Assembly: GCA_009739215.1 (NCBI GenBank)
Contig: VSJF01000011.1
Location: forward strand, 558,001-622,000
Source: Floccularia luteovirens
Lineage: Eukaryota > Basidiomycota > Agaricomycetes > Agaricales > Squamanitaceae
Length of the DNA: 64,000 bases
Reading direction: 5' to 3'
In this document: positions 11,615-23,753 of the stretch, piece by piece
Layout: each line of letters opens with the position of its first letter
How positions within the stretch are numbered: the first letter of the stretch is position 1
Notes under the pieces: model-generated
The model's database searches: none
Seen by the model: the letters and a program-made list of their open reading frames with translations, nothing else
What the model was told of the DNA's origin: nothing
Translations under genes and position numbers: made by a program

Positions 11615-13994
11615 ATGGACGTTGTAAGTTCAGCGTTTACATTGTTAAATGACTCATTGGTAACATGTTCCATTCTAGGATATGCAATCGACGTCGACGG
11701 GAACTACCTCTTACATTGCATACTTTGATATGTCCCCGGCGAATTTCCCGTTTAGAGAGCCTCGTCCTGATCAAATAGAGAGTCGGAGAGCTATGCTTGG
11801 AGATGTTCTCATCTACGATATTGTGCTTACGTCTGGAGGTATTCGGGAACCTGATACGTTATACCCACCTCGTGACAAAGATTCGTTGGAACGCCTGCTT
11901 TCTGCGATCGAGAACTGTCGCTACGACGCGTTGAAGAAGGATTGTTTGGTGTATTTCTTGTTGAAATGGTATCAGGATGGAAGGGAGGAGAGATTCCAGG
12001 AGGAAAGATGTATCCCACCACAATTTTCCGCTCTCGCCAATGCTTACTGGTTTCTTGATTGTGGCACCAACATTCCTGTAAGTTTCATCATGCTTATATG
12101 GTTATTTCTACATACATTGACGGTAAACCTCAGCGAGCTGTCTCAATCCTCTCAGATTCCCGTCTCAATAGGGATTATGCGTCCAAAATCATACAAGCAA
12201 TCACCTTTGCTCCCAATTCCGCGCCACTTATACGCAAGTATATTAGGACATCAAAGCCACCCCTCACGGAACCAGATGATCTCAACATATATACGCTGGC
12301 GTTGGCAGACTATAGTCTGCTCGAGGCGTGGCAGTTCCAGCGTACATTTGATGAGAAAGATGAAACACGACCGCGCTTGTTCAAGAAGATCTTAGAGTGG
12401 TGTATCATTCGTGAGTTCTTAAACATGGATACTGGAGTCAATGCTGAAAGTATATGTAGCACAACCTCGAACTGTTGCTCTAATACAACTTATCTCTCTG
12501 CCTCTTTCAGCATACGAACAATGCATCCTTAATTCGTATGCTTTGAACCCACCATCTTCAACACCTTTTTCGGCTGTAGCAGTGCTGCAAGATCTGATTT
12601 GTGTGCGCCTTGTTCAGTCTGGGAAATATTCTGATGCTATCAAACTGGATCGTCAATTTATTGCTATGGCTCCTAGCAAAAATGCAAAGGAAACACAAGG
12701 ACGCATAAAAATGATGCAAGATCTATGCGCTGCTATTTCACCCATAGAACGTGACCTTCTTGATGCTGAACTGATGCCTCCAGCAGCACAACCGACTGCG
12801 CTTTCAAATGGCCGTTCAATGGATGAAGACCTTGACAGAAGCATCTCCCAATCTTGGCAAGACATTCATTCCTCCGATATTCTGCCTTCCTACAAGAATC
12901 CAGCTATAAACCTTCCTCCGGCGCCGTCAATACCAGAACCATCTGGTATTCCACGCTTTAGCAACCGCATACCTTCAACGAAAACTACGACACCTCAAAA
13001 ACCTCCTATGTTTTCTGGGTCTTCAAAGACCAACAATGCTTTCTCTGCCTTACCTCCTACTGTACCAGTCTCACAAACATCAGACTTCAAAAAGGCTGCA
13101 GTGCCCCGGACATCACTCAGTGGTGTAGCGAACCGCATGATGATATCCACTGGATCAGGGGTAGTGTCTTCTCCTATCACCGGGATGAAAGTTTCTCGCC
13201 CATCCCTCACTGGATCTGGACATGCTAAGATTACACCACAAGCGTTCACGTCAGCCTCTAAACAACACAACGCTTTCTACAAACCTCCACCCGCTAAATT
13301 GGATTCTACCAAACCAACATTTATCCAGGGGGGACCTGGGGCGGATGAAAACGCCTCAGTTGAAGAGGATGACATTCAAGATGAGCGGGTTGCTCAAAAT
13401 CCGGGTGACCGGAACGCCCGCGATAAAGCTGCTGAAGGTGATGCAGAACTACAATTCTCCGTATTTAGCGACATAGCACCAACAACCACCACAAATGTTG
13501 CAAGTCAACCTTCGAGAACACGTCGAAAAGATCCTCCTGGGGCTTACACCTCAGAAGACGATAATGACGAGACCGAGAAACATACAGAGCGTCACCATCA
13601 GGTGTCCAGAACGAAAAGACACCATGATCATAATGATGATCAGTCAAAACGTGCAGCAAAACTTGAAAATATTGATTCGAGAAAAAATCGCTTGCGGCAA
13701 TCCGAAAAGAAGAAGAGTTTACCTGGCTCCCTTATTGATGAAGATGAGGAAGATGAAGATGACGAGATCGCTCCACTTAGAGCAGCCTCTCCGCCAAGAC
13801 GAATTTCACGCAAGGCACGGTCGACGGCTTCCTCAGACGGTGGTGATGGTGAAGGTGAGGGAGTACAGACGAGACGCAGATCCTCAAGGCTGTCGACAAA
13901 TACCAATACACGTGGAGGATCTGCAGAACCACTTTCTGTTGGCTCAAAGTCTAGAAAACCTGCCAAAGGTAGCACGACGAAGAGAAAGGGGTGA
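11615..13994 (+). CDS. ELYS-like nuclear pore assembly protein
   Basis: Four exons (11615-11623, 11679-12077, 12134-12410, 12451-13994) give 742 residues in frame. The N-terminal ~240 residues match the ELYS-like domain: YIAYFDMSPANFPFREPRP, DALKKDCLVYFLLKWYQDG, RCIPPQFSALANAYWFLD, LNRDYASKIIQAITFAP, IRTSKPPLTEPDDLN and LPLSAYEQCILNSYA. Metazoan ELYS recruits the Nup107-160 (Y) complex to chromatin. Fungal versions are short and lack the N-terminal beta-propeller. The remaining ~500 residues are low complexity, Ser/Pro/Lys rich, with acidic patches (DEDEEDEDDE) and a basic C-terminal tail containing RRSSRL, which suits a chromatin or pore-basket protein. The first exon is nine bases (MDV). 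The gene ends 208 bp from the convergent SEC24. The family call is good; the role is inferred. Confidence 0.85.
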
Positions 13995-14202
13995 TACTTC
14001 AAACTCCTATCACTTTAGATACATGATTTCGGTTATAATTTAACGAGCTTTCCATCCTCAACAAATATGAATGTGTAGAAAATGGAATTTTCGCCACTAT
14101 TAATCCTGGAGATTTTTTGAAGAAATATTCTACGCATAATACTGAAAAACACTCGTTTATGTACATTTCAGCCATCTTTCAGCCATCCATAACTACCACC
14201 AA

Positions 14203-17200
14203 CTAATAACCACTTGAACCAGCTCCAGTGACCTGCACAAATCCGAAATGCGTCATTATAAATTCCGAATTTCTTGACCGCAGAACACTACGCGGGAGAA
14301 AAAACCTGCCGCGGCGTCATTGGGTCTACGTGCTACTTACCTTTTCTTTTAAGGAAGAGATAAATTGCTGATAGCTAGGCAAGACATCCGCGCGATCCTG
14401 GATAAGTGAACTGAGTGCCCACAACCTGAGTGGTGCTTCTCCATCTTCTTTAACAACATAGAGATGAGGATAGTACACGCCACGCCGTATTTCGCGTATT
14501 TTCTGTATAACCGCGTTTACCCTCTGAGAGAAGGGGTTGTCCAGTACTGGAAGAGTCGTCTTTATAGCTCGAGTAAGCACTAGTAGCCTCATGAGAGAAG
14601 AAATGCACAGACTTTTCCACCTCGTAGAACTTCATAACTAGGCAAGTTAAAAACGTCCATGATCAACTGTGGTACTGCGTCACGCCCAACCCATAGGAAG
14701 AGTACTTGACCATCTTCAATCAAAAATAGACCATGCCTCTCCAGACGCTCCGACGTCAGAGGGAGTGGAGGCGGTAAAATTACACCCTGTTCGGTGACAG
14801 TTCCAGCCTACATACCAATCAGAATTAAGGACCGCATATTATTAATTTGCTATAGCTTACCTCAGGTGGCATATTATGTAGGGAGTAGAAAGTTGGATAT
14901 ATGTACGCCATAAGAAGTTGTGCCGGTAAAGAAGTGAGGAGAGCTTGAGAGTAAGCGCGGATGTCTGGAGGAATTTGTGCACTTTGTCGAACGCCAACCT
15001 GGATAATTCAAGTCAGTATTGCATACATGAGTATTTTTTTTTAAATCACATTTTTCAAAAGCCCAAGAACTAGCACTGGTAACATTTTCATGTTATCAGA
15101 TATTGCCAGCTGTGCACTAGCTCCAGCCCCACCAGAAGTCATACTGGTTTTGTAAGCTATAAGGATGTCAACGAGCTTCTGGAACACGTAATCACGAGCA
15201 TCCTCCAGCTTGTGTGATAACGAACGCTCGACTGCTTTGTTCGCAAGTAACGTAGCGATTGCAATTTGATCAGCCGATGCAAAGACTTCAGATAAACTGT
15301 TTGTAGTCGGTAAAGCAAGAGTGACGACACGGATTCGGCGCTCGCCTAAGATTATTGGTCGGTTGGACTAATAGTGATATGGAGTAACAAGCACTAACCG
15401 TAACACGTGGTATGCAATACAGCGGTCTGGAAAACAACAAATGGAGTTGTAAGAGCCTCTTCAATCTGGATTTCAATGGCATATGATTGATCCTGAGGCA
15501 CAGCAGGCATAGCGAGCAGGTCTGTGGACCGAACGAAGAAATTTCCGTGGAAGGAAGCCATGCGAAGACCTGAGAACGATGTCAAAAGGTCACGCAGACC
15601 ACATTCATCAATAAAACCTGACCTCTGGATGCACGAACGCGCATAACCGCTTCCAACATGATAGGCATTGCTAGAACTTGACTGAACTCGTGTGCAAATT
15701 TTATGGCATCTTCTGTACGGACGGCGTTGAAAGCAGGATAATAGTATGTCTGACCAGATGTGTAATGAGGTAAACAAGCTAATGCATTTTTAGTGAGAGA
15801 TACTACAATATTCCTGCTGCAACTCACCTAAACTTGCAACATCCTGATAAACTGCACTGAATAAGAACATATCCACAGATACTTGTGCCCTAGAGCACTC
15901 AATAGCGAATGTCTTATAGAATGGGGATGCCGATTGCAGAAGGTTTGATTCCTAACAAATAAAAATCAAGTCAGAAAACTGTTAATTTCGTGGATGTTTA
16001 AAGAAAACCTTGGTGGTTCCGAGGATTTTTGGATCTTCCCTATTTTTCAGAGCTCCAGGTCCCACTGACGGTAAAGTAGAGGAGAGAACAATTATTTTAC
16101 CACCAATCGGTGACTACAAGTCGATATTAAGTAAGAATAACCAATTTGATGAGTGTGGAAAACCAACCATTAATTTGAATCCCGCTTGTAGTGCGGGTCC
16201 CATAGCACTTCCTATGATGCTGTTATCCTGGAACATATCATTAATTCTACTGAGAAGGGCTTCTAATGAAGCACGACATTCGGCGAGATTGACAAGGAGG
16301 TCGGTTGGTTTTGGTAGGAAAACGTCATCAACATCGGACACAACGAGCATAGTAGATTCTGTCGTTCCAGGCTGTGTAATACCAAATTAGTTATTGAAAG
16401 AGATGAATCAAAATCACATACAGGTATCGAGAAGAAGTACAGAGAAATATCGTAGCAAATAATAGCAATTTTCGTTCGTTCATCCTCGTCAGGAATACGA
16501 TCCAAGTTTTCAAGGATGGTACGTGTCGTAGTGGCAACCATACCTGAAGAATATATCATGTCAACAATATAGCCCCAGCATGGTAAGAATTTGCAGTCGT
16601 ACCTGACGTAACAGCAGCATGGCTAACGTCGATCAAAAAAACGTAGACAGCAGGTTGAGGCGGTCGAACCATATATTCTGTAGGTGCTACAAATTCGACA
16701 ACTGAGTGATTGAGCTCCGCACGCGCCCAGCGATCTCCTGGCTGGTTGCGTGCTTGATCCCAATCGAACAATTGAGGTACTTCATTTGACATATTACACA
16801 TGCAACACCGCCATCTTAAAAGACTCTTAGTTGGAAAAATCGAAAAATTAAAGTGAAGACATACCTGTTTCCTCCATCAATGAACTGAACATATGGATTA
16901 ATATATGTTCTGCATCTTCTGCAGCGAGCGATCACTGTGTCAGTAACCAACGGGACAGGCTCGTCTCCTTCTTTCAAAGATCGATAGGGCGTCAATACAA
17001 GAGCTAGAGGGATCTTTGCCTTGCTCAGGAGGGAGGACGTTGTAGGAACTGCATTTAATGTACAGCGCTGATATGAAGGGTCCGCGTTAGCAGAAGGCGA
17101 AGGTGAAACAGACGAGTTGGGCGGCAGTCTGATTTCTGGCGGTGGTCGCTGTAACTCTCGTGGTTCAGGTGGCGATGTGAGAAGGTTTGTGGTATACAAC

Positions 17201-17823
17201 TGGAACTGCTTCAGACCACCCATTCCCATCTGACCAAACTGGTTAGCAAGCGCGTCTACTGGCTGGGCGTAGGGCTGTTGCGGCTGTCCATAAGTCGGTC
17301 CATTGATATATTCGGTCTCGGACGGTGGTGCGTAGTACGGAGCCTGTGCTGGTGCCATTGCGTGAGCCTGTTGTGCTTGAAATTGGTTATCATTGACAAG
17401 TCCTGGTGTAAACAGCTGTGTAGGTTGTTGGGTTTGTACTCCAGGAGCACCAGCATAGCCAGGATCATTGAGCCCATCAACCGTCCCATAGTAAGCTTGC
17501 GTCTGACCAGCAGCATATTGACGCTTTTTTCCCGAATGATGGTGAGCGGGTGGTGGAGAGACGGATGGAGCGTTATCGGTTATTACAGCAGGAGAAGCAC
17601 CATGCATCGCCGGGGGCTCCCATTGTGTGTGACCGGTAGTGTTTTCTAGTCAAAGTCAGTAACTTGACCTGTATTTACATTGAATATATCTGACCGATGA
17701 AAAGATACCGCTGATTCTGCTGGTCCCTGCAATGCCATAAGCCACATGTTATTCAATGAAAAGAATAGATACCTACCACTGTGCGGACCAGCCAGGGGGT
17801 AATTGTTGTGCAGGGGAAGCCAT
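14203..17823 (-). CDS. SEC24: COPII coat cargo adaptor Sec24 with N-terminal WW domain
   Basis: Read on the minus strand from ATG 17823. The protein opens with a WW domain (LPPGWSAQW ... TGHTQWEPP) over three exons, then a Gln/Pro/Tyr-rich disordered region. The Sec24 zinc finger follows (CRRC ... CCMC), then the trunk ([15 protein letters not shown] and [20 protein letters not shown]). Next come the beta-sandwich and helical parts ([35 protein letters not shown]) and a gelsolin-like end ([19 protein letters not shown]). The last 30-base exon (14203-14232) encodes VTGAGSSGY. Sec24 binds Sec23 and selects cargo at ER exit sites. The reading frame holds through all introns I checked, including one with a GTCTGT donor near the C terminus. 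It is convergent with the ELYS-like gene and divergent from the membrane-protein gene at 18.3 kb. Confidence 0.93.
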
Positions 17824-18326
17824 GATAAGTGAAGTACGAAAAAGTGGGGAGCTGCGCGACAAATTATGCAAGTCCTCTTCTGTGTCAATCGCCACGTCCT
17901 CGACAAACAACCATAAGCAGGCTGCTGCATAATAGCAGCAAATACACCTCTATTCTCCTATTATCACCTGACTCCCGACGTTGCGTTGACTCTCAACTAT
18001 TATCATTTCATTAACGACATATTGAACTCTGAAGGTATGAGCTCTGCAGTTGTAATGTATGATATTGCACTAACAGCTATATGTGCAGTATATATGTTGT
18101 ATGCGAGAGGTTCAGATTAATTTTGAACTGAGAAATGTGAATGAATAGAAAAGGAAGATTTTGTGCTCACCACTACAAGTACATCAGTTTGATCGACTGA
18201 GTTAATTACCCACAATAATTTTCCGCTTAACCACGTTTTGGACATGACCAAAACACACTCCGTGTAACATGTGTTGTTGACGCAGTTATAAAAACCCTTA
18301 GAATCAACTATTTCCACTGGAAAACT
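17824..18326. other. Divergent promoter region
   Basis: A 0.5 kb stretch between SEC24 (minus) and the membrane-protein gene (plus). A TATATAT-like tract lies near 18085-18095. No gene is visible inside. Confidence 0.45.
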
Positions 18327-19780
18327 ATGCTCTATTCCAACAGGCTATGCTTGAGTACGCCTGTCCAAGCTTTTATTTATCTCACCCTGCTTCATCTCGT
18401 ATACGCACGAACAATCCTCAGCCTAACATCTCGTGACTCCGAACCTGTCCCGTCTGGCGACAATGTTACTCCAGTCCAAGAAAGAGCAATATGGCAGATT
18501 ATTTGGAGCTGTCTGGCTACAACTTTCGCTTGCACATGGATTGCGGTGCATCCTAACATTCCTTCGCCGGATGACACTAAATTTGCTGTCATGAAACGAC
18601 GACTTCAAATAATGTTTTGGAGTATTGTAGCTCCTGAACTCGTTCTGGCATGGGCTATGCGGCAGTGGAGCGGAGCATGTTGGATTGCTGAACGTCACCG
18701 AGATGTATCTAAAGTTCTACTTCTCTGCTTGTGATATGTGCTCATTATTATTAACATCGTAGAACGCGGTTGGACTGTGACACACGGTCATTTTGTGCAA
18801 ATGGGAGGCTTCATGCTTCAAGACGGGAAGTACATTCATGTCATTTCAATGACAGAGATGGAGAGACTTGCGAAGGAGTCGCTAATCTATTGGCCAACCA
18901 CCACAGAAAGGGAAATCAAAGATAGAAGTAAGGCAGATTTTCTCGATAAAGGTCTTGTAACTATCCAAACAGGATGGTTCATGGTACAATGTGTGGCGAG
19001 GATGGCACAGAAACTAGTTATTACTGAAATCGAACTCACCACATTGGCTCTTTCTACTTTGAATGGCCTGATGTATTATTTTTGGTGGTGCAAGCCCTTA
19101 GATGTCCGCTGTCCCATCATCATTCACCAGAAGGTTCCACTCCAATATACTAAACGAGTAGATTCGCAATCCTCATTTTCCAGTTCCTTGGACGAAAACG
19201 ACTCCCCTGAATCTCATCTAATACCAAAACCCAATTCTACTACAAAAGGGTCGTCAAACAATCATGATGACTGGAAAAACGGCAATCTCTTTGAGCACTA
19301 CATCCTATATCCCATGTTCGAGATGATGGGTCCCGATTCTGTACCACCCAATTCGATCAAAGTGCCGAATTTCTATGCCCAAGACAAAGGCAAAAAAACT
19401 ACGACCTCACGAGTCTGACCAGCCCTCTGACAGTTATGGCTGCAGCTTCTCTTTTTGGTGCCCTACATTGTATTGCCTGGTGGTACCAGTTCCCCTCTCG
19501 TGCAGAAGGAATCTTGTGGCGAACATGCTCTGTAATCGTTGTGGTCGTTCCGTGGACCACAACATTCCTTTTTGCCATTAGCCCAATGATCAAAGGGTGG
19601 CTCACACCGAAGGTGCACAAGTACATAAACATGTTCTGTGCTCCACTACTTCTCATCTCCATCCTGACTTACATCCCGGCACGATTACTCCTGCTTATTC
19701 TTGCTGTCGTGGACCTCAGGAATCTCCCGCTTGAGGCATATCAAGATATTCAATGGCTTAGCTTTGTACCACATATATAG
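18327..19780 (+). pseudogene. Agaricomycete multicopy membrane protein, frame-broken
   Basis: The segment begins with a signal-peptide-like start (MLYSNRLCLS..., hydrophobic to YARTILS). Then come IWQIIWSCLATTFACTWIAV, HPNIPSPDD, APELVLAWAMRQW and, after an intron, RGWTVTHGHFVQMGGFML, YYFWWCKPLDVRCP and a C-terminal multi-TM part. The last part contains MAAASLFGALHCIAWWYQFP and ends LRNLPLEAYQDIQWLSFVPHI. I recognise this as a multicopy, function-unknown membrane family of mushrooms. Two faults are visible. The first intron (about 18705-18762) leaves the frame off by one with any GT donor. In the C-terminal part the frame shifts at the A7 tract near 19393, where eight A would be needed. Both would be cured by one extra base, so sequencing error is possible. 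Otherwise this is a recent pseudogene. Confidence 0.7.
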
Positions 19781-22700
19781 CCAAATACAATACATAGCCG
19801 GTAACCACAAAATGTATATGCAACAGAAACGTGGTGACAGTTGCTTGAACATGTTCTTAATATTCTATTCAGTAATACGTAGATATGGCTCACAGACTGA
19901 AACTATTTCATGCCAGGCAAGTAGTATAATATTGCCAGACTTCGTCTCATTATACTTACTATGATAGGACCCACCATAGAGATTAAGGTCGAGGTCAGTA
20001 TCACACAAAACTGTAACAAAGCACATTAGTACCCACCCCATCCACAATGGAGCTCATGTTGACCCGACTATGTTGCCTCATCGATAAACGCATAAACCGT
20101 AGTGCAGTTCAACCAGTATTAAATATAAACTAAGTTATTTTTGGTGTTATTCCACCTCATCAGTACCAGTATATTGTGTCCACGAGTCTCGGCTTCAAGT
20201 TGAGGCACAGAACTGCTTTCCAGAAATCGTAATTATAAACATGATCGGGAGTTCACTAGGCAGCAGTGTCAACATCGGTTTCAGTCACTACGCCGCCTAC
20301 GGAAAAGATCAAATCCGAGGCTTACATTTAGGAGATGCAATGTCATCTAATGATAAAAGTATTTCTGCCCCTTACCAAATAATAGCCAAAACAATGTATC
20401 AGACCTATAGAGATGGATACAAGGAAAGACTCACCTTTTGTACGAAGTTGTGTAAGGACTGCAGTCAGGAACGAAGGAAGAATTATAGACCTTTCAAGTT
20501 TACCGTCCATACTGAGTTCAGCGAAGTGCATCCTTGTCACTAGGCACTTGCAGTATTGTCCCAGAACGAGAATAGGAAGACAGCTAAAAGAGAAAGGCGC
20601 TTTTGTGGGCTTTAAAGTGATACGATATCATTAGACCCTTATATGTAGGAAGAATAACTGGAACGGCATCGTTAAATCTTCGATAATCGCGGCATCTGGC
20701 ACGAACAACTGTGGTTCCATGAAATTATGGGTTACATGTTAGACTCATTTCCGCGAGTAATTATTTACGATGTATAGTGACAAACGAAGGGGCGGCAAAG
20801 AGGGACAGCCTGGAGGTTAGAATACAATTGATCAACCTGTTTGGTGTACAATTTTAGGGGCTTTGGTATGCATTCCAGAACGCCCTATAAGGGTACAGGA
20901 CCCAGTGCGCTGTGCGCAGAGGTGATGCAACTGGACTCTGATAATAGTCTAAAAAAGCTAACCTTCCTTTGATCCTAAGTCCAGGTGGTTCAAGTGAATT
21001 GGACATTGAATATGATTGCTTGGAACATCATTAGTGGGGAACAACACATATATGCAACTTGAGCCGAATTGTCACCTTGTCATGATCAGAAACAAAGTAA
21101 GAAGTAAGTCAATGCTCAATAGGAGTGACAACTGCATATACGCAGCCTATCTGTAAACACCGTCTGAACGAGAGTTCTGTGATAAGTGAGCGACAGGTAT
21201 ATGTTAGGCAGGTACCACCTTGCATATGCTTCAAAATCCCACCTCTAGTGGCTCATATCTCTCCCTGGTCGAAGGGTCTTCCAGTCTTCCGCCAGTTACC
21301 ACAAAACTTGATATATAGTTGGGGTCGTCATCAGATGACTGACGGCCCGGAGCTACGAGAGTAAGAGTACTCATTAACACCGCTGATCATCCTGTCTTGA
21401 ACAAGTCAGACTTGGCGGAAGCAGGTCAACTCTCATTATGAAACTTTGGATAGACAACAATGGCACTGCCTACCTCGAAATGACAAATAATGCATGACGT
21501 TGGAATGATGAAATATTTACGAGTGCACTTGTATTTTTTATGAACAGGGAGAAATAACTTCCTTGGATATGCGGAGTGTGAAGTATCCTGGACAATTTTT
21601 GAACCCGAGATGTGATCATGCTGGTTCGAAACGGCTTGGGCGGGGAGGCGGAGCGTACGAAGTTATCATTCCTAAAATTGACGAATTTTCATTATTTGGA
21701 AAAGCCAAAAGAAAGATAGAATGGTAATCCTGACAAGAAGGAGTATAGATATGATCTCTGATCGTTCAGCGCGTCTTTTATTAGCCTCAATTTTGACTCG
21801 AGGAAGAATGGGCTTGTCGTCGGTTTCGGCCAAGTTCCGTCCATGGCGTGGTCCCAAGCGACGTGAATTTTAGCCTACAAGGAGAATTGTATTTTTATGG
21901 CGATGTCACACTCACCATTGTACAAATCGGGACCTATTTGAGCAGGAATTCACGGTCATGCTGTTTTTTTTTTGAGTTCTATGTGCCTAAATATTACTCA
22001 AATCCCGTAGTCAAGCTCCGGTCACGAAAAATTTGAATTAATTCTATGGATATCCGGGTCCCCACTTCCCCGCGTGGGAGAGACGGTCCTATCAGTGCTT
22101 TTAATTAAATATGCAATCAGATCCGTCTTTCTTTTTAGTATAATCTGAAAGAGAAAAGGGTATCCGTTTGGGGATTTGTATTGGGGTAAGCTGGGTTTGG
22201 TGATCGGTGCCAGGCTGAGGGTTGGACAGTCCTGAGTATTTGATTATTATTGTACCTTGCAGGTTGTAGGAGATTGTAGGTGTTATCAATATCTAAGAGT
22301 AAAGGGATGGATAAGCAAGAGCGAGTTCATGTTGGGTTCGTGTACTTATCAACCGTGCTTACTTATCAACAACTTGAAGTGGATGTCCCAAATTGGGACA
22401 TATTTGGATTCAGTGGGTTTTGCCAAACTAAAGTTTTGTTGCCGTACCTGTACAAGTGCGGAAGTGTACTAGTAGAGCCACCAACAAGCTGGTTTCCAAA
22501 CGTTCTTTGAAATCCTTCCTCTATCTTTGTCATGACATCGTCAGAAACGGCCTCACAGGAGGAGCTCAAGGCAAAAAGAGTACCTCTGGCTTGGAGAGAT
22601 CAATGCTCTGCGTGCGCGTGCTTTTTTGCAAAATCTTTATGGTTCAACTAACTAAAGCCCTCCTTGTTTAACATATGGATTTCAAATCGTCAACTGGCAT

Positions 22701-23753
22701 ACATTTGCCCTACCACGCGCTATCAAATATGTAAACCATATTGGTCGCTTAGCTTACTCATTCCTCTGAATGTGTGTCGCAAGAACAATTATTACCTACC
22801 CTGGGAGTGCGACCACGAGAGGCATACATACGAGAAGTACACGGATTCACTAATTGTTTGTTTATCTTTTCTTTAACTTGGTGCATTCTACGCGCACAGA
22901 TGCCAATATGACGAGTATGTTCAACCTGCTTAACTGAGTCGGGTGTGTCCGGAGTGCTAACATTCACTCTAATAGTTATATCCGACGGATGAAGGAGTTA
23001 TCAAGACTAAGACAAGTGGCGGTAGAAGAGGCGTCAGAATAGAGTTGTCGCTTAGACATTCATTATGTTTGGGACCACACTCCCGCTGGACTGGATATAC
23101 AAAATGTGATTTTTTCTTCTGTGATTAAACTGGGGTTTGGGCACATCAGAGACATACTCAGGTTTCCAGATGTTCGGCGCTTGTTAACAGGGGACGAGTA
23201 GAGTTTCTCGCCTGACAAGGTAATATCATTGTCGATTTTACATTCTATAGACAGTACAGCTACTCGATTGGCGGTTTCTGATTATGGAAGCTCTGCATAG
23301 TAGATATAACTGGTGCATTAGATATATTGTCATGATCCATGGCACACAAGCGATAGGATATATGATCTGCTGCAGCCAATGGTTTGCAAGGCAAGCAGAA
23401 TATCTGAATCATCATCATGCATCAACATTCAGCCTTAGGCATAAGTACTCTAGTTGAGTAGCACGCTAGTAAGTCTTGTCATGGTATAGCACAAATGCCC
23501 CAGAGCCTCTAACGTGCAAGGAAGTGAGATAAAGGGCAATCATGACAGGTTGAAGTGGTGTTCAAGGGCTCAGAGACACTGTTTGGCAGTAGTGCTGAGA
23601 GTGACATAACGTCACTCCTTTCACTTTGCTGTTGCCTGCCATAGGCTTCTATCATCATCATATCACAATTTACCAGACACTTTAGTCTGGCTTCATCTTC
23701 ACTGTCCAGCCTATATATCTTTGGTTTGAAACATAGTACCTGGTGTACTTGCA
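19781..23753. other. Gene-poor 4 kb island
   Basis: I see no protein domain, consistent splice chain, tRNA or terminal-repeat structure across these four kilobases. Small frames (for example 20241-20543, 22280-22510 and 23509-23754 on the minus strand) lack homology I can recognise. The last few hundred bases should hold the ATG11 promoter. Degraded transposon sequence is possible but not shown. Confidence 0.5.

Noticed and set aside
13640..14002. Ser-run minus-strand frame opposite the ELYS-like tail
   Set aside because: Antisense of the acidic Asp/Glu tract; no independent support.
21600..21640. ggttcgaaac, resembling a tRNA B box
   Set aside because: No A box or cloverleaf stems could be folded around it.
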